This document shows, piece by piece, positions 29,499 through 40,100 of a stretch of 64,000 bases of DNA; the stretch's first letter is position 1; every line of letters begins with the position of its first letter. Source of the stretch: Seminavis robusta (lineage: Eukaryota; Bacillariophyta; Bacillariophyceae; Naviculales; Naviculaceae); the NCBI GenBank assembly GCA_903772945.1, contig CAICTM010000210.1:27368-91367 (forward strand), in the 5' to 3' direction. The position numbers and the translations under genes were made by a program. The notes below the pieces were generated by a model. It had not been told where the DNA came from. It saw only the letters and a program-made list of their open reading frames with translations, and did no database searches.

Positions 29499-30970
29499 GT
29501 CCGTTCCCCTCTAAGTACCAGGTACCAAGTAGCGAGAAAGGAAGTACAATAATACCAAGTAGTGAGAAAAACGTTGCTAGCTATCAATAATCTAGTCCTC
29601 TCAACTTGGACTTCATGGACTCAGTGCAATAGTTCAATAGTTCATGTAGATGGTCGGTGCACCGGTCTTCGTGATGTTCTCATAGGCTTTTTGGACTTGG
29701 AGTAGCCTGATAGCTCACTCTTGTAGGGTCTGAGGTCAAGCTCATTGTACCGGCAGGTGGTCGATGGATCGATCGGTGTCGGCTTGGTAGGCGCTGTAGG
29801 TGCCTTTTGGTTGGTTAATAGAAGGTAAGAACAGATGATGCAGGAAATAGTAAGTTGATTTGTGCCACCCCCAATTTGAGAAGTCTCCAATAAGTGGGAG
29901 AGTTGATTTCAAAACTGGAGTACTGATACAAATAAATATATATTTCACTTATGATATGCTGTTAGGGGAAGCTATGTGAATATGCAAGAAATCATTGTGG
30001 CTCGGTTGTAGGGTGTGGTATGAGGCTTAGCCCCAAATGGGTTTGCGTTGGATTGAACATTCAACAGTATCAGGAGAAGGATGTCAGGTGCAACCAAGCG
30101 GCGGGAAGGACCGTCTCGGTTCCCTCGATCCTCGTCTTTGGGTATGCCTCCACGGTTGGCATGGTGGGAAGATTCATGCACAGAGTACTTGATGTATGCT
30201 TCTGGTGGACACTCAACGAGAAGTGACAGGAAGGACGCAAATGAAACTCGCAATCCCTTGAGGCCAAAGTGCCGGGAAGAAACACTTTGGCATCGTCTGG
30301 GATGTACCAAGATTTCGCCGTTGATGAGTCATTCACCCGTTGCAAAGTGGGAAGACTTTGCGAACAGGTTTTCGTAATCAAACAGTTTTCGCTGCCCAGA
30401 AACCTTGGGCACACAACAGCAGCAGGGAATATGAGTGGGAAGAAAGCTACTCGTTGCGTGCGTTTTAGGTCGGAATTGCCATGAGCTCCTTCTGCATGAT
30501 GGGAAGAGTCACGAGAAGGAAACACCCAATGGGCAAATCTGTCCTTTTCGTTGAAAGCCAAAGGGAAAGAAGCCAAGGTGATGGGAAGAAGCACCCCAGA
30601 GACCACCCTCAGAGCCGTTGTCGTGCCTTGTTTGATGCAACCGGGCGGGAAGACAAAATTCGTGTATTAAGTCCAACCAAGAACCAGCAGCACGTCGAAG
30701 TACCAGCAAGTCCGTGGGACAAGCCAGTCCTGATACGCCGTCTTCTTTCAATGCCTGCATCTTCTGGGAAGGCCCACGTGGTGGGAAGACCATGTTTCAC
30801 CCTTCCGATTCCCACAACCCTCTTGCTTTACACCTTCGCTTTACCCCTTTAGAAATCACAGCATTTTCTACCTTTTGTTCTTTTCGTTTTTGTGTATGTT
30901 TTTGTGTATGTACATGTTTGTTTCTTCTTCTTGGATGCTCATTCGCTTCCAATCTGCTCATGGGAAATAA
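29499..30970. other. intergenic, with hairpin cluster
   Basis: This is the 3' flank of the protease gene and of the giant minus-strand gene (convergent). It contains repeated TACCAAGTAG(C/T)GAGAAA phrases (about 29524 and 29553) and the GGGAAG hairpin cluster described separately. Open frames here (up to 178 codons) have no recognisable content. Confidence 0.45.
30097..30795 (+). other. cluster of small hairpins sharing a GGGAAG(A) loop
   Basis: GGGAAG occurs about nine times, always on the plus strand, in 0.7 kb. Several copies sit in a loop between complementary arms of different sequence. At 30263-30291 the arms are GCCAAAGTG / CACTTTGGC (9 bp). At 30342-30361 they are GCAAAG / CTTTGC. 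At 30159-30179 they are GCATG / CATGC. At 30431-30454 they are ATGAGT / ACTCGT with one wobble. At 30577-30595 they are GGTG / CACC. At 30777-30794 they are CGTGGT / ACCATG with one wobble. A further hairpin without the loop motif is TGCCCA / TGGGCA near 30393. Structural RNA, a protein-binding site array or chance are all possible. Confidence 0.5.
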
Positions 30971-33900
30971 CTAACTCCCATTGCCACAGCATTCACAAGC
31001 AACATTTGCTTTGTCAACCTGGGCCACCTTCAGAAGTCCTGTATTGAAGTTTTCGCACATGTCATTGATATCTCCGGTCAATTCTGGATTGTCATAGAGC
31101 GTCAATTCAGACATTTTGTTTTGGGCTTCAAGACCCGGAGGAATCACTCCACTGAAGCCATTGCGGTGCAAATACAATTCCTCTGTTGTCATCAAAGCAG
31201 TGCGTGAGTGGTGAGGGCACGACGAATGTTATGCATCATAGTTTGGGGCTCAACGTCTTACCGAAACGTGATTTTCCTTGGAACATGTCTGGGGGGATGG
31301 GACCCTGGAATTGGTTTCCATCCAAATGAAGTCGTTCTAAGAAAGCGCAATCGTTAGGTCAGATTCGATCCTTAGATGCAACGGAATGATTCAATCGTAA
31401 ACAACAGACTCACTCCAGTCCAGTTCACCGAAATCACCCGGAAGCTCCCCTTTCATATCATTGTTTTCTAGGAACAGCACTCCTGTTTTCATGTAATAGC
31501 ATTGGTGATGAGCATGATCATGTCGTCAAACAGAAGTACCAACAACTCGCTTGAAACTTACTCAGATTCGGTTCAGTCAAAGGAATGTTCGGTGGGATCT
31601 CCGAATTGAAGAAATTGTAACCCAAGTCCATGTAGACTGAGAAAAGCACAACAAAACTCATCAGAATGGCTGCCGGCACAAAAACGCAGGACCACCTTCT
31701 CTCATCCAAGCACACTCACCCATATCTTCATACTTCCACATGAAGTCGGGAATTTCACCCTTGAAGAGATTGAAGGACAGGATAAAAGTATCTGTTTGCG
31801 CGATAGTAAAATAAATAAGCTTGAGTCAATTTTGAACAAGACACGTCGCAGTCAGCACGTCTCTTCCTTACCCAGCTCGGACAGCTTCGCGTAGTCAGGT
31901 GGGATTGTTCCTTCCAGAAGATTGTCCGAAAGTGTAACTTCCCCTGAATCATCAAGTCAAGGAGCATGCAATATTAGTCAGTTTGGCAAAGCCGGGAAGC
32001 GCCACAACAGCAACAAGGAGTACTCACAAAGACTAGATATCATCGAAATCTCTGGCGGCAGAGTACCGCGCATCTGCTGCCCATAATTTCGGATGATTTG
32101 ATACTGTTCGGACTTGCCGCAGGGGTCCACACCAATCATTGTGTACCAGTCACATTCGTGTAAATCAGAAACCCATAGCTCGCTCTCGAGCCAATTGTCA
32201 CCATCAAACTCGCAATACATGATAGCCATCGCAAATCTCTGTCGGACCCTGTGGACTTGAAACTCCATTATATCTTTTCCTGTACGCAGCCACTCCCTGG
32301 CCCAATTCTGGCATGTGCCCGGTATATTGAGCAACGCTCGTGTCGAGGGTGGCAGTACAGGGTCGATTGCTCCCATCACAAAACCGCATGACGGATCCTG
32401 AGGACAAGGTACACTAGGCACAACAGGTAAGTCCGGCAACACCTGGGGGAGATTAATAGGCGATCCTAGAAGTTCTGGGGGAACCGCTGCCCTTGAAGCA
32501 GCTGTCGGTGGGTTCGACATCGCTGCAGCAGTCGCAACTGCGCCCAGTAATCCAGCCTGCAACCCAGACCAAACTGGGACGGGAACGCCCTTCGGGGGCT
32601 CTTTCTCCTCTTCTTCTGAGTCATCGTCATCGTAGTCTTCAGGGACGATCATGGGAGGGCCTGGCTTAGGACCAAAACCTTCTTCTTCGTCTTCGTCTCC
32701 AGCAGACCACGGCGCTGTGGGGTCGTCAAGGTCTTCGTTCACAGGAGGTTTCTGTTCCTTGGGGGGCTTGGTCCAGTCCCAGGAGTCATCGGTGGGGCTC
32801 TCTGCAGCATCTGGTTGAGGCGGGACGCTTCGGCTGAAGTCAAAGCCAGGCTCTGTTGGATGATCGCGATCATGAGGCTCTTCTCCTTCAGCAGGCGGAA
32901 CGGTGCGCGAGAAGTCAAATCCAGGTCCTCCTTCCTGTGGGCTTCTTCCCCATCCCCACTCGGGGGAGTCGAGTTCCCTAGGCTTGCGTGATACCGAATC
33001 AGGGCCATCAGGACCAACAGGTTCTTCAAAAGGCATGGGTCCAGGTGGTGGACCACCCTCTTCCGCTGGCGGGACGCTACGCGAGAAGTCAAAGCCTGGC
33101 TCATCAGGCCCCGATTCGCCGGGAGGGACACTCCTTGAGAAATCAAAGCCAGGTCCTGGAGCTCTGGCACTTCGTGTCCAGTCCCAATCGGGGCTATCTG
33201 GGTTTTCTGGTCTCGGTGGCACCGATTCCGGCCCGTGTGGAGCATCAGGGACGTTGCGATCAAAATCAAATCCAGGACCAGCTCCTCGACTTCTTTCCCA
33301 GTCCCAATCAGGTGATTCAAGTTCCCTGGGCTTTCGTGTTACTGCATCTGGGCCGTCGGGGCCAATTGGTTCGTCGAAAGGCAGAGGTCCTGGTGGTGGG
33401 AGGCCCTCTTCAGGCGCATTTCGAGACCAGTCCCACCCGGGGACACTTGGGAAGTCTTCGTCTGCTTCGCGAGGAAGTGTTTCTGGCGCACCCGGGAAAC
33501 TGGGCTCGGCAAATGGTGCCGCCTCTCCTTGGTCAACTTTATCGGGAGGTTGGGGCCGTGACCAATCCCAAATATCGTCTTCTTCCGAATCACCACCATC
33601 TCGTGGAATTGAGCTGGGGGCACCTGGATGTTGTGGCTCAGCTGTGGGGACAGTTCCAGGGCCAACCACATCTTCCTTTGGCATGTTGCGTGACCAGTCC
33701 CAACCGGGAGCTTCAGGATGTTCACCTGGGCCAGCTTGCCGGGGCAAAGTATCTGGGCTTCCTGGGCCTGATGGTTCAACCATTGGGGCCGACTCTGGGC
33801 CACCCACCTGCTCAGGTGGCTGAGACCTTGACCAGTCCACACCAGGGCCATCTTCATCTTCTGGAGAACCATCCCGTGGAAGACTGCTTGGGGCTCCAGG

Positions 33901-36900
33901 CTGTGATGGCTCAGAGAACGGGGTGGTTCCAGGGACCGGAACCTGCTCTCTAGGTTGGTTGCGTGACCAATCCCATCCTGGAGCATCTTCACTTGGAACG
34001 GATCCTTCCCGTGGGAGACTGTCCGGGCTGCCTGGGATTCCTGGGCCATCAAACGGGCCACCTCCTTCTGGAGCGGTGACCTCATCCCTTGGGATATTCC
34101 TTGACCAATCCCAGCCTGGTGTCTCTGGGTGTTCGCCGCTTCCGTCTCTTGGCAAAGAACTGGGGCCAGCTGGTCCAACCGGACCTTCAGGGCTAACTGG
34201 TTCTGGACCGTCTGCTCCCTCTGGAGGTTGCCCCCTACTCCAGTCAACGCCTGGTCCATCTGGTTCAACTGTGCTTCCGTCCCGTGGAATGGACCCAGGT
34301 CCACCCAGACCAGGCCCATCAAAAGGACCAACTGGAGCAAGACCACCAAGTTTCTCTCTGGGGACATTCCTTGACCAATCCCAACCGGAATCAGGCTCAT
34401 CTTCGCCAGATGGTTGGCGTGGTCTCGAATCTGGTCCTCCAGGTCCTGCTGGTTCACTCATTGGAACTGGCTCAGGGCCTTCAACCTTGTCCCGGGGTCT
34501 GGGTCTGGACCAGTCAACACCAGGTCCATCTTCATCTTCTGGAGAACCATCCCGTGGAAGACTGCTTGGTGCTCCAGGTTGTGATGGCTCAGAGAATGGG
34601 GTAGTTCCAGGAACTGAAAGCAGCTCTCTAGGTTGGTTGCGCGACCAATCCCATCCAGGGGCATCTGGGTGGCTGCCAACTCCATCGCGTGGAGGTGACT
34701 CAGGACCACCAGGCATACCAGGACCATCAAATGGGCCTCCAGCTTCCGGTCCAGGAACTTGTTCCCCTGGAGCTCCACGTGCCCAGTCAGCACCAGGTTC
34801 TTCAGGCTGGTCAATGCCTTCACGAGGAAGGCTATCAGGCCCACCTGGGACTCCGGGACCATCGAACGGGCCCCCAGCTTCAGGAGGAGAGACCCCATCC
34901 CTTGGAACGTTCCTTGACCAATCCCATCTGGGCTCTTCTTCTGGTCCAGGCTCTCCAGCTCTGGGTAAAGACTTTGGACCACCAGGTTCACCGGGCTCTC
35001 CAGAAACTTCAGAATCAGGGACTTGCAAGGCATCCGTTGGTACATCACGAGACCAGTCCCACCCTGGCACATCTGGATGCTGACTCGTGCCCTCCCTGCG
35101 GATAGAGCCAGGACCTCCAAGGCCAGGGCCATCAAAAGGCCCAATTGGAGTCAATCCTCCGGCGTCCTCTCTTGGCTGGTTGCGAGACCAATCCCAGCCT
35201 GAGTCAGGCTCATCTTCACCAGATGGTTGGCGTGGTCTCGAATCCGGTCCTCCAGGTCCTGCTGGTTCACTCATTGGAACTGGCTCAGGGCCTTCAACCT
35301 TGTCCGGGGGTCTGGGTCTGGACCAGTCAACACCAGGTCCATCTTCATCTCCTGGGGAACCATCCCTTGGAAGGCTGCTTGGTGCTCCTGGTTGAGCAGG
35401 CTCTTTCCTTGGAAGCATGTCTGGGCCAGGGAGCTGCTCTTTGGGTTTTCCTCTGGACCAATCCCACCCAGGTGCTTCTGGGTGCTCACCAGGTTTGGGC
35501 ATCTTGCTTGGTCCACCTGGGATGCCAGGTCCATCAAAGGGGCCAGTTGGCTCAGGGCCCGGCACTTGATCTCCTGGGGCACCCCGTGCCCAGTCAGCAC
35601 CGGGTTCATCCGGCTGGTCAGTGCCTTCCTTGGGTCCTTTGCCAGGACCACCAGGGATACCGGGACCTTCAAAGGGACCACCAGCTTCTGGTCCAGGAAC
35701 TTGTTCCTTTGGCGGTCCACGTGCCCAGTCTGCACTGGGTTCTTCTTGTTGGTCAGTGCCTTCACGGGGTACTTGCCCTGGTCCGCCTGGTGCTTCCGGG
35801 CCGCCATATGGCTGTGTATCAGGAGTTGGCATTTGTGTTGGTGGGACTGCACGAGCCCAATCTGGGCCAGGTTCTTCTGTTGATTTGGGGGTTCCATCTC
35901 TTGGTTGCTGCTCTGGCCCTCCTGGGATGCCAGGACCATCAAAGGGTCCACCTGCCTCGGGTCCAGGAACTTGTTCCTTTGGAGGTCCACGTGCCCAGTC
36001 TGCACCAGGTTCATCAGGCTGGTCGATGCCTTCTCTTGGTGTTTGCCCTGGGCCACCTGGGATGCCTGGGCCATCAAAGGGCCCACCTGCCTCGGGTCCA
36101 GGAACTGCTTCCTTTGGAGGTCCGCGTGCCCAGTCAGCGCTAGGTTCATCAGGCTGGTCGATGCCTTCTCTTGGTGTCTGTGTTGGTCCACCAGGAGTTT
36201 CAGGTCCGCCATATGGCTGCGTATCAGGGGAAGCGACATCCTCCCTTGGCATGTTCCTTGTCCAGTCCCAGCCAGGTGCTCCTAGATCTTCAGCAGATAA
36301 ATTACGAGGGATAGTTTCGGGCCCTCCTGGGATTCCTGGACCATCAAATGGACCACTAGGTTCAGGTCCAGGGACCTCGTCTGTTGGTGGTCCTCGTTTC
36401 CAGTCCGCGCCAGGTTCTTCTGGCTGGTCAATGCCCTCTGTGGGTGCTTGGCCCGGCCCACCAGGGATTCCTGGACCATCAAATGGACCACTAGGTTCCG
36501 GTCCAGGTACATCATCTGTTGGTGGTCCTCGCTTCCAGTCGGCACCAGGTTCTTCTGGCTGGTCAAGGCCCTCTGTGGGTGCTTGGCCCGGTCCACCAGG
36601 GATTCCTGGACCATCAAATGGACCACCAGATTCAGGGCCAGGCACATCATCTGCCGGTGGTCCTCGTTTCCAATCAGCACCAGGCTCTTCTGGTTGGTCA
36701 ATGCCTTCACGAGGCACTTGGCCTGGACCACCAGGAATTCCAGGTCCATCCATGGGACCACCAGGCTGTGGCCCCGTGACTTGGTCTCTGGGGACATTCC
36801 TTGACCAATCCCAGCCAGGCGCAAGAGGGTGCTCCCCTGTTCCATCTCTGGGAACCTGCTGTGGTCCACCAGGGGATTCAGGTCCCCCATATGGCTGAGT

Positions 36901-37161
36901 ATCAGGGAAAGGAACATCCTCTCTGGGTACATTCCTTGTCCAATCCGAAGGAGGGGCATCTGGGAGGTGCTCTGTGGTATCACGTGGTCTAGAACCAGGA
37001 CCTCCAAGGCCAGGGCCATCAAAAGGCCCAATTGGAGTCAATCCTCCGGCGTCCTCTCTTGGCTGGTTGCGAGACCAATCCCAGCCTGAGTCAGGCTCAT
37101 CTTCACCAGATGGTTGGCGTGGTCTCGAATCCGGTCCTCCAGGTCCTGCTGGTTCACTCAT
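30971..37161 (-). CDS. giant gene, C-terminal segment: Pro/Gly repeats, membrane segment and LRR exons
   Basis: Exons on the minus strand: 32028 and upward (the giant exon, open from 37161 in this frame and slightly beyond), 31943-31872, 31791-31720, 31636-31562, 31482-31414, 31336-31262 and 31182-30971. All six introns are 77-84 nt, GT-AG, phase 1. Each of the inner exons encodes one 23-25-residue LRR (for example SDNLLEGTIPPDYAKLSEL, LDGNQFQGPIPPDMF). The last exon ends with a Cys-rich ACECCGNGS and TAG. Before the LRRs comes a cap with QRFAMAIMYCEFDGDNW and ECDWYTMIGVDPCGKSEQ, the usual start of diatom LRR domains. Plant-type LRRs with IP motifs usually bind ligands or partners outside the cell. 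Confidence 0.85.
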
Positions 37162-40100
37162 TGGAACTGGCTCAGGGCCTTCAACCTTGTCCGGGGGTCT
37201 GGGTCTGGACCAGTCAACACCAGGTCCATCTTCATCTCCTGGGGAACCATCCCTTGGAAGGCTGCTTGGTGCTCCTGTTGAGCAGGCTCTTTCCTTGGAA
37301 GCATGTCTGGGCCAGGCAGCTGCTCTTTAGGTTGTCCTCTGGACCAATCCCACCCAGGTGCTTCTGGGTGCTCACCAGGTTTGGGCATCTTGCTTGGTCC
37401 ACCTGGGATGCCAGGTCCATCAAAGGGGCCAGTTGGCTCAGGGCCCGGCACTTGATCTCCTGGGGCACCCCGTGCCCAGTCAGCACCGGGTTCATCTGGC
37501 TGGTCAGTGCCCTCACGGGGTACCTGACCAGGACCACCAGGGATACCAGGACCTTCAAACGGACCGCCAGCTTCTGGTCCAGGAACTTGTTCCTTTGGAG
37601 GTCCACGTGCCCAGTCTGCACCAGGTTCTTCTGGCTGGTCGATGCCTTCACGAGGCACTTGGCCTGGTCCACCAGGAATGCCTGGGCCATCCAAGGGGCC
37701 AACATGCTCTGGACCTGGGACTTGTTCTCCTGGTGCCCCCCTCGACCAATCTGCACCAGGTTCATCTGGCTGATCAGTTCCTTCCCGAGGTGCTTTTTCC
37801 GGGCCTCCTGGGATTCCAGGACCATCAAATGGCCCTGCAGGCTCAGGTCCAGGAACAGGGCCTGGCGGAAGAGCACGAGCCCAGTCTGGTCCTGGTTCGT
37901 CAGTTGGCTTTGAGGTGCCGTCCCGTGGTGCAGTAGCAGGACCACCAGTGCCTGGCACATCAGGTGTGCTGGTTGACTGCGGCAACGAGAGGCTTTCTCG
38001 TGGCTGGTTTCTATTCCAATCCCATCCAGGTGAACCTTGGTCTGTTGGCTTGCCATCACGGGGCTTGGAGTCTGGACCACCAGGGTGTTCTGGTCCCGAG
38101 AAAGGAGTTACTGATCCTTCATCAAGTGGCCCATCAATGGGCTTGTTGCGTGTCCAGTCCCATCCCGGGGCATCAGGATGTTGCCCTTGGGTGTTTTCAT
38201 GTGGACCCTTGCCCGGTATACCTGGGCCATCGAAGGGGCCTAATGGCTTTGGACCTTTCAGCTCCTCTCGTGGCAAATTCCTCGACCAGTCCCAATTTGG
38301 AGAATCAGGTTTTCCAGGCTCCTCTTCAGTGGGGGAGGCCTGCCCTGGTAAACCGGGGCCATCATGTGGTTGCACTGGTGTGGGCCCACCAACTCCCTCC
38401 CTCGGTTTGTTTCTGTTCCAGTCCCAACCGGAAATGTCTGTATCCGTTGGTTCCCCTTCGCGAGGCATGGAAGATGGACCACTTGGGGCCCCAGGACCAT
38501 CAAAAGGACCAGAATCCGGTCCTGGCAACGTTTCACGGGGCTTGCCACGAGCCCAGTCCCAACCAGGGGATTCATCACTTGGAAGGCCATCCCGTGGGAC
38601 TTCATCAGGTCCTCCAGGGTGGCCAGGACCATCGAACGGACTCGCAGGGCCTGGTCCATCAACTCCATCACGTGGTTTGCCACGATACCAATCCCATCCA
38701 GATATGTCAGGTTGATCCATGCCTTCACGAGGAGCTTGCCCTGGACCACCTGGAACTCCAGGACCACCCAAGGGACCACCAGGCTCAGGGCCTGGAACTT
38801 GATCCCTTGGTATGCTGCGTGCCCAGTCCCAGCCAGGAGAATCCGGTTCCCTGGTTGTTGCATCCCTCGGTGACGATCCAGGCTGTCCTGGCAGGTCAAC
38901 CCCCCCAAATGGGGGTCCTTCAGGGACCTCAAGGTTTTCCTTTGGAACATTGCGGTTCCAATCCCATCCTGGATACTCTGGGCGACCTGCCTCATCGTGT
39001 GGCCCGCCAGGCAATGGAGGACCTGGCAGGTTTTCTTTGGACACATCAGGGATATCATCTTCGTCAATGCCTGTTCCCTTGTTTCGAAGCCAATTCATCA
39101 TATTTGCAGCATCATTCGTGTCAATTGGTTGTGCTCCTTCTGGAAGTGGCACACCTGGAATGTTGCTCCTTGGAATGTCTGAGACATCTTCACCTTCACC
39201 ACCAGGGCCCTTGTTTCGGAGCCAGTCAAGAGCTTCCTCTGCTGCTTTTTTCTTCTTGTCAGCATCTGGTGGAGACCGTGCTAATGGTACACCTGCAAGA
39301 TTGGCAAGTGCCTCAACAGTTGGTTCGTCTGCACCCTCCACATCAGGCTTGTTCTTTCGAAGCCAGTCTATGGTCTCATCCAGTGTCTTTTGTTTTTCTT
39401 CTGGTGGAATCTCGCCACGGGGGAGTGGCAAACCAGTGAGATTGCTCAGTGCTTGCAGCGCTGGCTCTTCGACATCTTCCGGTGGTGGGTTGTTTCTCAG
39501 CCAGTCTACGACATCATCAACAATTTGTTTCTTCTCATTTGGAGTCGGCTTCTCTGGGGACTCAATTCCAGCAAGATTCCTCAGCTCCTCGAGAGCAGGT
39601 TCATCCACATCCTGCAGATTTGGGTTGTTGTTCCTGAGCCAGTCCACCGCATCTTCGACAGCCTTCGTCTTCTCTGTTGGTGGGATTCGTCCTTCAGGAA
39701 CAGGGACCCCAGCCAAGTTTGCGAGAGCTTCCAATGTTGGCTGGTCGACATCTTCAGGATATGGGTTGTTTTGCCTTAACCAATCAATCGCATCTTCAAT
39801 AATTTCTCTCTTCTCTTCTGGTGGGATTTGCTTTCTTGGAGGAGGCTTCCCGGAGAGTTCAGTGAGGGCATCCAGTGTGGGTTGATCCAGATCCTCTGGA
39901 TTTGGTTGGTTTTTCCTCAGCCAGTCAACAACCTCATCATTAACTTTTTTCTTCTCCTCTGGTCCCAATTTACCAGGTGGTAAAGGCACTCCAGTCAGAT
40001 TTGCCAGTGCTTGCAGTGTCGGTTCATCTAGGTCTTCTGGGTTTGGCTTGTTCTTGCGCAGCCAATCCACTGTGTCATCGAGAGTACTTTTGGCTGGAGT

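Noticed and set aside
30070-30606. 178-codon minus-strand frame
   Set aside because: No recognisable content. It covers the hairpin cluster, whose motif lies consistently on the other strand.
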